Positions 27,838 to 36,522 of a stretch of 40,784 nt of DNA are shown piece after piece. Position 1 is the first letter of the stretch, and each line of letters opens with the position of its first letter. The notes beneath the pieces are model-generated. The model was not told where the DNA came from, did not search any database, and worked only from the letters and a program-made list of their open reading frames with translations. The translations under genes were made by a program, and so were the position numbers. Source of the stretch: Caulochytrium protostelioides (taxonomy: Eukaryota; Chytridiomycota; Caulochytriomycetes; Caulochytriales; Caulochytriaceae); contig ML014264.1 in assembly GCA_003615045.1 (NCBI GenBank), positions 3,629 to 44,412 of the forward strand, written 5' to 3'.

Positions 27838-27886
27838 TCCGTCCACGCCACCGTCCACGCCACCCGCGCTCCCCTTCGCTGCCACC

Positions 27887-30217
27887 ATGCCGCCCGCGGC
27901 CGGCGCGGCGCGCCAGTTCTGCGCAACATGCGGCCGCGCGACGGTCCACGTCCGCGCCGCGGCGGGCGCCACGTGCACGCAGTGCCGGACGACGCGGCTC
28001 GTGGTGGCGTCCGTCGCCGACACGGAAATGCACAGCGGCATGGCGGGCGCCACCCGCAAGTCGACCGGCAGCAAGCGCCCCGAGACCATCAAGCGCCTGC
28101 CCCACGGCAGCCGCGAGACGACCCTGCGCGGCGTCCAGCGGCTGCTGCAACTCCAGGTCCACCGGCTGATCGCCGACCACGGCGCACCGCCCGTGATTCT
28201 CGCTCACGCGCGCCAGATCTGGGGATGGTATCTGCGCTTCGCCTCAGGGTCCGCCTTCGCGGTCGCCGAGCGCACCCTCGACCTGCTCCCGTCTGACCGC
28301 GACACGCCGCGGGCGTCGCGCCGCGGCCGCCACGGCGACGGCGACGGCGACGGCGAGAGCGACGACGGATTCGATGTCGAGGACGAGACGTTCGAAACCA
28401 TGTCGGCCCACCTCGATGACGGCGAGACGAGCGCGTCCGAGACGGATGCGACGGGCATGAGCGGCGGCGGCGGCGGCGGCAGTGCGTCCGAGCACGACGA
28501 GATGCGGTCCGTGAGCTCGCAGACGAGTTCGCGCCGGTCCGGCCGCCACGCGTGGCTCCGCGAGCGCTCGGACGCCGACTCGGACAGCGCTGAGAGCGCC
28601 GCGGGCACGCTCGGCGGGCTCACGAGCGGCTCGGACTCGGACGGCGCCGCGTCGCGCGCCACGACCGCCACGGGCACGACCGCCACGGGTACGTCGGCCA
28701 CGGGCACGACCGCCACGGGCACGACGGCGGCGATGGCGCGGCGGCCGCGGCGCCGCCCGAAGCACGTGCGCCGTCTGGGCGCTGCCCGGCGCTCGCTGAA
28801 GGACACGACGCTCAATCCATGGGTCGCGCCGCTCGTGCTGCACCTGGCATGCACGCAGGCGCGCCTGCCGGTGCTGTGGCAGGACATCGTGGCGATGGTC
28901 GCGAACGGCGCACTGCCGTTCTGGCGCGCCGCGCCCATCGTCCACGGCATGGCGGCCCCCGCGTATGCGCACTTCTTCCCGCGCAACACGATGGCGCTGT
29001 GGATGATGGAGCCCGACGTGCTCGCGCGGCTGCGCCGGCACCTGGTGCGCATCTGCGCCGCCCACTTCGGCCCGGTGTGGCGCACCGCCAACGTGCCGGG
29101 CCTGGTCGTTACGCTGCTCGGCCGGCTGCGCGCCCCGCTCGCGCTCTGGCCGCCCACGACCCTCGTCTACCAGCTGCTCCAGCCGCATCTGCCGCGGCAG
29201 CCGACGCATCAGGACGAGGTGCAATACCTCGCCGTGGCACTGCTCATCGTCCTCGGCCACGTATTCTACTTCGAGCCGTTCCCGGGGCGCTCGCAGCCCG
29301 TGGACCCCGCGGACCGCGCGCGGCGACGGGCGTTCCGGCGCCGTCTGCAGGCCGCGCTCGAGCAGCAGCGCCGCGAGTCCGCCCTCCTCGTGCACGCATC
29401 GATCCCTCAGCTCGTCGCCGACCGCGCCCTCGCCGACAAGATGGCCCGGTTCTGGAAGGACGCCGTCCAGCCCGACGCGGGCCTCGTCGATGTGTTCCAG
29501 CAGATCGACGCCATGTGGAAGCACGTGCCCGAGCGGCAAGACGCGGCGCTCGCCCACAACCCGCTGGTCGCTGGCGACCGCGGCCCCGCGAGCGTGCGCG
29601 ACGCCGCCAAGCCCATGCTCTTCCGTCGCGCCGACGCCCTCGCCCGGCCCACGTGGCCCTGTCACACCTACGACACCGCCGACATCGGCGGCGAGGTCGG
29701 CGGCGACTTTGCAGGCGTCGTCGAGCTCGTCGGCCTGATCACCGGCGAGGCCGTGCCAACCCTCTTTGCGCTCATGGCCGAGATGGTGGAGGCCCTGCGG
29801 CCGGCGTATGGCGCGCCTGTCCGCTTCGCCCGCGGCGACGGCGGCCTGGCGGCCCACGCCGGCGAAGCGGCGGCCGCCCCGGGGCCCGGGCGGCCGTCCG
29901 CACCTGATCTCATCCATCGGCAGCAGCCTCCAGAGCCGCCGCGCCGACCCCATCCGGCCTTTGGCCAAGACATCGGCGTCGACGACAACAGCAGCAGCAA
30001 TGGCGACGATGACGAGGCCATCGACGTTGCCCACCGCCGGACTCGGCGACGGCGACGGGCCCACGCGACCAGCGATGCTGCGGCCTTGAAGCCCGCTGCC
30101 ACGACGCGCCGTGCCGAGCCAGCGTCGCCGGATCCCGTAGCGTCGTCGCCGCCGCCGCCGTCGCCGCTGTCGCCGTCGATCATTCTGCTCTCCTCCTCGG
30201 AGTCCGAAGCGGGGTGA
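27887..30217 (+). CDS. RRN7: RNA polymerase I core factor subunit Rrn7/TAF1B
   Basis: 776 residues from ATG 27887, which sits in a strong context (gccaccatg); the frame extends upstream only to a TTG. A zinc ribbon opens the protein (Cys12, Cys15, Cys30, Cys33). Then comes a TFIIB-like region with GVQRLLQLQVHRLIADHGAP and IWGWYLRF, typical of Rrn7/TAF1B. After a Ser/Asp/Gly-rich insertion (about 155-290) the cyclin-fold part resumes with LHLACTQARLPVLWQDIVAM and PFWRAAPIV. The C-terminal third is poorly conserved and ends in a Ser/Pro-rich, acidic tail. Rrn7 is the TFIIB-related member of core factor/SL1 and recruits Pol I to rDNA promoters in the nucleolus. The family call is from motif order, not a search. 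Confidence 0.78.
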   Translation: MPPAAGAARQFCATCGRATVHVRAAAGATCTQCRTTRLVVASVADTEMHSGMAGATRKSTGSKRPETIKRLPHGSRETTLRGVQRLLQLQVHRLIADHGAPPVILAHARQIWGWYLRFASGSAFAVAERTLDLLPSDRDTPRASRRGRHGDGDGDGESDDGFDVEDETFETMSAHLDDGETSASETDATGMSGGGGGGSASEHDEMRSVSSQTSSRRSGRHAWLRERSDADSDSAESAAGTLGGLTSGSDSDGAASRATTATGTTATGTSATGTTATGTTAAMARRPRRRPKHVRRLGAARRSLKDTTLNPWVAPLVLHLACTQARLPVLWQDIVAMVANGALPFWRAAPIVHGMAAPAYAHFFPRNTMALWMMEPDVLARLRRHLVRICAAHFGPVWRTANVPGLVVTLLGRLRAPLALWPPTTLVYQLLQPHLPRQPTHQDEVQYLAVALLIVLGHVFYFEPFPGRSQPVDPADRARRRAFRRRLQAALEQQRRESALLVHASIPQLVADRALADKMARFWKDAVQPDAGLVDVFQQIDAMWKHVPERQDAALAHNPLVAGDRGPASVRDAAKPMLFRRADALARPTWPCHTYDTADIGGEVGGDFAGVVELVGLITGEAVPTLFALMAEMVEALRPAYGAPVRFARGDGGLAAHAGEAAAAPGPGRPSAPDLIHRQQPPEPPRRPHPAFGQDIGVDDNSSSNGDDDEAIDVAHRRTRRRRRAHATSDAAALKPAATTRRAEPASPDPVASSPPPPSPLSPSIILLSSSESEAG
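28661..28735 (+). repeat. 15-bp tandem repeat in RRN7
   Basis: Five near-identical 15-bp units (acgaccgccacgggc type) encode Thr-Thr-Ala-Thr-Gly repeats at the end of the disordered insertion. Confidence 0.8.
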
Positions 30218-31291
30218 CGCGTCCACGTGCGCCTGGGTCGGCCGTGATGGCAGCCTGCCCGACGCGTTGTCTCGCCGCCTGCCGATCCGCACTGCGGCCG
30301 CTGCGGCTGCCGCCGCCATCGACGTCCTTTGCCTTTGGACCAACGCCCCCGCGGCTTAGCGCGCCGTCCGTCGGTCGCCGGTCGCCGTCCCGCCAATTTC
30401 TGCCGGCCCCAGGGTCCGAAGTCGGTGGAAGCCGATGGGTGGCGCGGCTGGGTGTCGGCGTGCTCGGCCCATGGGTCCCCGCCTTAATCGGCGCGCGGTG
30501 CAGCGGCCAAGCAAGCATGCAAGCAGGGAAGCGCCGGGCCCTCGCGGCAGCGGCGACAACGACGACATCGGACCATCGGGCGAAGTGCGTCATGGGCCAA
30601 GCCTCCGCAGCGCCCGCGATAAGCCTGGCCCGCCGCCGCCGCCGCATGACGACGCGGCCACCGAATGGGGTCCAAGGGCCGCCATCATGGCCGCCGTTGC
30701 ATGGATACATGGCACAGTCATACAGCGACTTGGTTTCAGCATCCTCCTCCAGAGACAGAAACACAACAAGCAGCATGCGGGCAGGCGCTCGAGACTACAC
30801 GTAGCGCGGTGCCGTCTTCACGAGACCGTGTGAGGATCCACATCTCTTACTGTCTGGCTCTCTTTCTCTTCCTTTTGCTTCTTCGCTCTTTCGTACACCG
30901 GGACCTCTCACTGGCTCTGCGGACTGACCGTTCTCTGGCTCTCTCTCTCTCTCTTTCTTTCTCGTTGGCTCTTTTTACGTGCATTTGAAACGATTCCCAT
31001 CACACGCTTGTTAATCGCGCTTCATACCCGTCCGACGCGGTCTGACACTCGTCATCCGACGGATCTTGCTCATCGGCCTCACCTCCGTGCGACCACCCCT
31101 GCACCACCGGGTGCGCTGATCCCACAGCTCCGCGATCGACCCTTCGTGCTCCACCGGCGATCCTTCGGTTGCCGCCGAAGCTTTGTTTTCGTTTCTGCGC
31201 ATTAGCTCGTCTCCGCTAGTGAAGGACGCTTCGGTCTCCTCGCTTCGGTTTCTGTCGCCTTTGTTCCTGCTGCTTCTGTCGCCGCATCAGG
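30218..31291. other. Intergenic region upstream of the trehalose synthase gene
   Basis: 1,074 bp. The first ~600 bp are GC-rich with no gene. From about 30846 to 30975 the + strand is strongly pyrimidine-rich, with a CT run (about 30936-30962). That is a common feature of fungal core promoters and leaders of highly expressed genes. A single stress-element core CCCCT occurs at 31096-31100, but one 5-mer means little. Confidence 0.45.
30846..30975 (+). promoter_or_regulatory. Pyrimidine-rich promoter tract of the trehalose gene
   Basis: An uninterrupted CT-biased tract about 320-450 bp before the ATG at 31292, with a dinucleotide ctctct core. Its function is inferred from the placement. Confidence 0.35.
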
Positions 31292-34135
31292 ATGGTTGCT
31301 AGCTCGCCATCAGGCCCCACGCGCGGCTTGAATTCCGCCGACGCGATTGCCGGAACGGCGGCAGCCTCGGAAGCTCCGGCCACGAAGACCCCGACCATGG
31401 CGGCCGGCTTGGATGCCCAGGCGGCGGTTGATGCGCTGGCCGGCGGCGCGGATGCGGCCGGCAGCGTTCCCGGCCAGCGGCTCATCGTGGTGAGCAACCG
31501 GCTGCCCGTGACGGTGACGCGGAGCAACGACGCGTGGCACTTCCGCATGTCGTCGGGCGGGCTCGTCTCGGCGCTGAGCGGGCTCAAGAAAGAGATGGGC
31601 TTCACATGGATCGGGTGGCCTGGCTTGGAGATCGCGCCCGAGGAGCAGGCGGGGTTCGCGAAGCAGCTCGAGACGGAGCACTCCTGCGTGCCGGTCTTCA
31701 TCAACAACGAGATCGCCGACATGCACTACAACGGCTTCTCGAACTCGATCCTGTGGCCTCTGTTCCACTACCACCCGGGTGAGATCAACTTCGACGAGGA
31801 CCACTGGGAAGCATACCAGCAGGCGAATGCGGCGTTTGCCGACGCGCTGATGCCCTCGATCGGGGAGAACGACCTCGTCTGGGTCCAGGACTACCACCTG
31901 ATGCTGCTGCCCGCGATGCTGCGCGAGCGGCTCGACCGCGCAGGCCTGGACCACGTCCGCATCGGGTTCTTCCTGCACACTCCGTTCCCGAGCTCCGAGA
32001 TCTACCGCATCCTGCCGGTGCGGCAGGAGATCCTCGTGGGGCTGCTCAGCTCTGACCTCATCGGCTTCCATACCTACGACTACGCGCGGCACTTCCTCAG
32101 CTCGTGCACGCGCATCCTCGGGCTCCACACCCTGCCGAACGGCATTGAGTATCAGGGCAAGCTCATCCACGTGGGCACCTTCCCGATCGGCATCGACCCA
32201 GAGAAGTTCATCGACGGCTGCAAGAACCCCGTGATTCGCGAGCGGATCGTCCGCCTCGAGAACAAGTTCAAGGGCATCAAGCTGCTGGTCGGCGTGGACC
32301 GCCTCGACTACATCAAGGGCGTCCCGCAGAAGCTGCTCGCCTTCGAGCTCTTCCTCTCGCGGCATCCCGAGTGGGTCGGCAAGGTCGTCCTGGTCCAGGT
32401 CGCTGTGCCCTCCCGCCAGGACGTCGAAGAATACCAGCAGCTGCAGCACGTCGTCAACGAGCTGGTCGGCCGCATCAACGGCCGCTTCGGCACCGTCGAG
32501 TTCACCCCGATCCACTTCCTGCACAAAAGCGTGTCGTTTGACGAGCTCGTGGCGCTGTACGCCGTGAGCGACGTCTGCGTCGTCAGCTCGACGCGCGACG
32601 GCATGAACCTCGTCTCGTACGAGTACATCAGCACACAGCAGCAGCGCCACGGCTCGCTCATCCTCAGCGAGTTTGCCGGCGCCGCGCAGAGCCTCAACGG
32701 GTCCATTATCGTGAACCCCTGGAACACCGAGGACCTTGCCGAGGCTCTCCACGTCGCGGTCAACCTCGGCCCTGAGGAGCGCAAAAGCAACTTCGACAAG
32801 CTCTTCCGCTACGTGAGCCGCTACACCGCCGCGTTCTGGGGCATGAGCTTTGTCAAGGAGATGCAGCGCCTGACCGCCAAGGACATGGCCAAGAAGCTGC
32901 CGCGACTCTCGAACGCCATGGTTATCGACCGCTTCCGCGCCTCCACGCGCAAGAAGGTCTTCTTTGTCGACTACGACGGCACCCTCACCGCCGATCACAA
33001 GCTGCCCGAGTTCGCCAAGCCGTCGTCCATGGTCACCCGCGTCCTCACCGAGCTCGCCGACCTCCCCGACGTCTATGTCTACATCCTCTCGGGCCGCGAC
33101 CGTCGCCACCTCGACGAGTGGTTCGCCAACACGGGTGTCGGTCTCTCCGCCGAGCACGGCTGCTTCTACCGCCACCCGCCGAAGATCAACGTCGACTTTG
33201 CCGACCACGACGACGCCAGCAGCGTCACGCACACCGTCACCAGTAGCCTCGACGGCGGCAGCCCCGCCCACGGCAACGTCTCCCACCGTGCCCACGGTGT
33301 TCACCACGGTGACGCGACGCACAGCCCGAGCGCAGCCTCGGCCGCATCGCCGGTGCAGAGCCCCAACCGGAGCCCGGCGGCCCCGCCGCATCCGGCCATG
33401 TCGCCGCTGTCGCCGGGCGGGCTGGTCCCGCGGCCGGCGCCGCCGATTGGTGACGCCGACGCCGATAGCTTCGGCCTCAACCGCCACGGCGCGGGCCCGT
33501 CACTGCACGATGGCCCTGCCGCCGGCGCCACAAACTCCGCCGCCCCGAACACCGCCTCGGAGCCGCGACGCCGCTCGAACAACGGCTGGCTGGCGCTGGT
33601 CGACTCGGTCGACGGCGGGTGGCGCGAGACGATTATGCCGCTCTTCCAGCACTACACGGAGCGGACGCCGGGCTCCTTCATTGAGGAGAAGGAGATCAAC
33701 CTGACGTGGCACTACCGCAACGCGGACCCGGAGTTCGGGAGCTGGCAGGCTGCGGAACTGCAGGTCAACCTGGAGAAGATCCTGAGCCACATGGCCGTCA
33801 GCATCATCATGGGCAACAAGACGGTCGAGCTGCGTCCGTCGTCGGTCGACAAGAGCACGGCGGCGCGGGCCATCATCAAGGACCTGAGCATGATGGACGA
33901 GGCCAACGGCGACTTGGACCAGACCGTGGACTTCCTGCTCTGTTTGGGCGACGGCAAGACCGACGAGGTCGTGTTCCACGCGCTCGCCGAGCTGCCGCAG
34001 GCCGTGACCGCCACTGTCGGCAAGAAGCAGACCGAAGCCAAGTACTACGTCGACAGCACCCGCGACGTCGGGCGTCTTATCGCCGAAGTCATTCAGGCTG
34101 CGAAGGCCGCCCCGGCCGCCGCCCCAGCCCTCTAA
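31292..34135 (+). CDS. Fused trehalose-6-phosphate synthase/phosphatase
   Basis: 947 residues. After a disordered start, residues about 64-530 form a GT20 synthase: IVVSNRLPVTV, YNGFSNSILWPLFHYHPGE, WVQDYHLMLLP, FFLHTPFPSSEIYR, GVDRLDYIKG and DGMNLVSYEYI are intact. Residues about 555-940 form a HAD-type phosphatase: DYDGTL (Asp560, Asp562), the SGRDRR motif and GDGKTDE (Asp887, Asp891). HAD motif IV (GDxxxD) is satisfied although the usual GDD reads GDG. Both halves look active, so one chain could make trehalose-6-phosphate from UDP-glucose and glucose-6-phosphate and then dephosphorylate it. In yeast separate proteins (Tps1, Tps2) do this. A ~125-residue low-complexity insertion (about 637-763) splits the phosphatase cap. 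Trehalose protects against stress and feeds spores. Confidence 0.93.
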   Translation: MVASSPSGPTRGLNSADAIAGTAAASEAPATKTPTMAAGLDAQAAVDALAGGADAAGSVPGQRLIVVSNRLPVTVTRSNDAWHFRMSSGGLVSALSGLKKEMGFTWIGWPGLEIAPEEQAGFAKQLETEHSCVPVFINNEIADMHYNGFSNSILWPLFHYHPGEINFDEDHWEAYQQANAAFADALMPSIGENDLVWVQDYHLMLLPAMLRERLDRAGLDHVRIGFFLHTPFPSSEIYRILPVRQEILVGLLSSDLIGFHTYDYARHFLSSCTRILGLHTLPNGIEYQGKLIHVGTFPIGIDPEKFIDGCKNPVIRERIVRLENKFKGIKLLVGVDRLDYIKGVPQKLLAFELFLSRHPEWVGKVVLVQVAVPSRQDVEEYQQLQHVVNELVGRINGRFGTVEFTPIHFLHKSVSFDELVALYAVSDVCVVSSTRDGMNLVSYEYISTQQQRHGSLILSEFAGAAQSLNGSIIVNPWNTEDLAEALHVAVNLGPEERKSNFDKLFRYVSRYTAAFWGMSFVKEMQRLTAKDMAKKLPRLSNAMVIDRFRASTRKKVFFVDYDGTLTADHKLPEFAKPSSMVTRVLTELADLPDVYVYILSGRDRRHLDEWFANTGVGLSAEHGCFYRHPPKINVDFADHDDASSVTHTVTSSLDGGSPAHGNVSHRAHGVHHGDATHSPSAASAASPVQSPNRSPAAPPHPAMSPLSPGGLVPRPAPPIGDADADSFGLNRHGAGPSLHDGPAAGATNSAAPNTASEPRRRSNNGWLALVDSVDGGWRETIMPLFQHYTERTPGSFIEEKEINLTWHYRNADPEFGSWQAAELQVNLEKILSHMAVSIIMGNKTVELRPSSVDKSTAARAIIKDLSMMDEANGDLDQTVDFLLCLGDGKTDEVVFHALAELPQAVTATVGKKQTEAKYYVDSTRDVGRLIAEVIQAAKAAPAAAPAL

Positions 34136-35130
34136 CCGCTTGTCGGCGTTTATCACATCGATCGCAGGCGGCCCCCCGGGGACCCTCGGGGGCATCCCGC
34201 TCCCCCTTTTATTGAACTAATCTCATATCTGTTAACACATCCTTTGCTGGACCGGCGTTGACTGATGCGCGGCACGCCGCGCGATGCCCGTCGTCTTGGC
34301 ATGGCGGCCATGGGATCGGACCCGTTTCCACCGCCCTCGCAGTCGGCCCCGGCCACGGCCACAGCGGCGACAGCGGCGACAATGAGAACGACAACGACGG
34401 ACAGCCGCGGCGACGACGACGGCGGCCCTTCGGCACGGCCCGCGGCGGAGCAGCCCCCTCGATCGCGGCGACCCCAACGGGAAAGCCGCCGGACGGGAGG
34501 CGCCTCCTTGCCCGAGCGGAGAGGCTATATGCTGTCGCCACGCCCGCGGCGGCGCGTGGCCGGCGCACCGCGCACCGTGCGGCGGGCAGGGGGCAGGGCG
34601 GCGCGGGGCTTAGCACGGCATGCGGCGCGTCGCGTCCCGCTGCGTGGCGCGGAAGCGGCCCGCCGACGGCTTGACCGGGGACGGCTGCGATCCCCGGCGC
34701 CGTCGGCGGGCGACGCGTGAGGGCGATCCACGACGGGCACGGCCACGCCGGCGTCGAAGCGAAGAGCAGGAGACCGCCGCGCCGGCTTCACGGCCCTCGT
34801 CTCGCGGGCATCCTCCAAGATCGTCGCCTCGTCCTCAGATCCTCTGCATGCGCCTTGTCCACGTCACACGCTCCGTGGCAAACTGAGCGCCGCTGCTGCT
34901 CCTCGGATCCCTGAATTCTTGTTTCGTCTTTTTTGCTGGTCTACGACACGTCGCCGTCACCTGGGGCTGCTGCTGCTCATACGACGACGGCTGCACCGAC
35001 CTCTGCACCGATTGCCGTTGACCTGTTCTGTCAAGCCGGTGATCGACATCATATCTCTGCCGCTCCGCGACTGACCGCTGACAACCGACCGCCAACCACC
35101 AACCGACCGCACCCGGTTTCCGCTTCGACC
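34136..35130. other. Intergenic region upstream of RPN7
   Basis: 995 bp. The GC-rich first part gives only Arg-rich spurious frames. The last ~270 bp are less GC-rich and hold a PACE-like site and a CTG-rich patch; this is the likely promoter and leader of RPN7. Confidence 0.4.
34874..34882 (+). promoter_or_regulatory. Proteasome control element (PACE)-like site upstream of RPN7
   Basis: CGTGGCAAA, one mismatch to GGTGGCAAA, ends 249 bp before the RPN7 ATG and is identical to the site at 27396-27404. Placement before a proteasome gene is as expected for Rpn4-type control; this is inference. Confidence 0.4.
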
Positions 35131-36294
35131 ATGTCGCAGGAAACGATCGCCCCGATCCCGAATCTGGCGCTGGCGCAGCACCTGTTTGTGCTGAACCAGC
35201 CCACGGCAGCCGCACGTCATGCGGCGGCCCGCGCCGCGCTGCTTGACGGCATCCGCGCGGACGCGATGGACGCGTTCTATGCGCAGATCACGAGCGACGG
35301 ACGCCTCGCTGGCCCCGTGGACAGCGCGCTGGTCGACGAGATGGCGGCCGCCAACGCGGCGACGCTGACGCGGCTCGAGGCGCAGCTCGCTGACGCGCAG
35401 AAGAATGCCGGCGAGACGGAGATCACGGACGCGCTCCTCGCGAAGGCGGAGCACCTGGCGCGCACGGGCCACCGCGAGAAGGCCGTTGCCGCGTACCGCA
35501 TCGCGATCGATAAGACAGGCCCCCTCGGCCACCGCATCGACATGACGCTCGCGCTCGTCCGCATCGGCTTCTTCCATGGCGACCACGAGCTCATCACGCG
35601 GTCGATCGAAAAGGCCCGCGCGCTGATCGAAGAGGGAGGTGACTGGGATCGCCGCAACCGGCTCAAAGTCTATGAGGGCCTGTACCGCATCTCCGTCCGC
35701 GACTTCCGCGGCGCGGTGGACCTCCTGATTGATGCCCTTGCGACATTTACCTGCACCGAGGTCATGCCATACCGCGAGTTTGTGCGCTATGTCGTGCTGA
35801 CGGCCGCGCTGACGCTGAAGCGTCCGGATTTTAAGTCCAAGATCGTCGACGCCCCCGAGATTCTCGAAGTGCTGCACGAGATGCCAGAGATCCAGGAGTT
35901 TGCGAATGCATTCTACAAGTGCCAGTATGCCAGCTTCTTCCAGGCGCTGACCCACGTCGAGCAGCACATGAAGCACGACGTCTGGCTCGCCCCGCACTAC
36001 GCTTACTATGTCCGCGAAATGCGCATCATTGTCTACACCCAGTTGCTGCAGTCCTACCGCTCACTGGCCATTTCGAGCATGGCCGCGAGCTTCGGCGTCT
36101 CGGAGCCTTTTATCGACGCTGACCTTGCCCGCTTGATTGCTGCCGGCCGACTGAATGCGGTCATCGACCGTGTCGCCGGCATTGTCGAAACCAACCGTCC
36201 CGACGCCAAGAATGCGCAGTACCAGGCGGCCATCAAGCAGGGCGACGTCCTGCTCAGCCGCCTCCAGAAGCTCGAGCGCGTCATTGCCATCTAA
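35131..36294 (+). CDS. RPN7: 26S proteasome lid subunit Rpn7/PSMD6
   Basis: 387 residues from ATG 35131 (MSQETIAPIPNLALAQ); the frame runs upstream to a TTG only. It is colinear with human PSMD6 (389). A helical TPR-like region includes YRIAIDKTGPLGHRIDMTLA and RIGFFHGDHELI. DWDRRNRLKVYEGLYRISVR and the PCI domain follow (about 190-330). The winged helix ends with SMAASFGVSEPFIDADLARL, and the C-terminal helix RLQKLERVI joins the lid helical bundle. Rpn7 is a PCI scaffold subunit of the 19S regulatory particle lid, which supports substrate deubiquitination. No intron is seen. It is the third proteasome subunit gene in this window. Confidence 0.96.
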   Translation: MSQETIAPIPNLALAQHLFVLNQPTAAARHAAARAALLDGIRADAMDAFYAQITSDGRLAGPVDSALVDEMAAANAATLTRLEAQLADAQKNAGETEITDALLAKAEHLARTGHREKAVAAYRIAIDKTGPLGHRIDMTLALVRIGFFHGDHELITRSIEKARALIEEGGDWDRRNRLKVYEGLYRISVRDFRGAVDLLIDALATFTCTEVMPYREFVRYVVLTAALTLKRPDFKSKIVDAPEILEVLHEMPEIQEFANAFYKCQYASFFQALTHVEQHMKHDVWLAPHYAYYVREMRIIVYTQLLQSYRSLAISSMAASFGVSEPFIDADLARLIAAGRLNAVIDRVAGIVETNRPDAKNAQYQAAIKQGDVLLSRLQKLERVIAI

Positions 36295-36522
36295 ATAATA
36301 ATTTGAAGAATGAGGACCGAGACCGCGAGCAGACCGCAAGGGATGGCCTGCTGAAGGGTCGGGGGGGGAATCATTACGCGGTCGTACATTGAGTCAAGGC
36401 TCGGGAATCATTAAGACGCGGCTTCGCATCGCGTGGCGATTCATGGCGCGGCTATGCAAAGCCGAGCCATGCAGCACCGACAGACCACCGTCGGATAGAT
36501 TCTTCTTTCCCTGCGTTCGCAA

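Larger units (their letters stand above)
26918..27886. other. Divergent promoter region PSME3IP1-like / RRN7
   Basis: 969 bp between two start codons on opposite strands. It holds a pentanucleotide repeat, a proteasome-control-element-like site and a CCG run close to the RRN7 ATG. No coding was recognised. Confidence 0.45.

Noticed and set aside
28244-30343. A 699-codon open frame opposite RRN7
   Set aside because: Antisense shadow of a coding gene with no recognisable domain.
30214-30804. A 196-codon frame overlapping the end of RRN7
   Set aside because: Starts at GTG, is Arg/Ser-rich low complexity, and has no family resemblance.
31096-31100. Stress response element core CCCCT before the trehalose gene
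   Set aside because: A single 5-base match is expected by chance in a kilobase; not listed as a site.
31310-33487. A 725-codon open frame opposite the trehalose gene
   Set aside because: Exact antisense of conserved synthase motifs; a GC-bias artefact.
34265-34720. A 151-codon Arg-rich frame upstream of RPN7
   Set aside because: Typical translation of GC-rich intergenic DNA; overlapping frames look alike.
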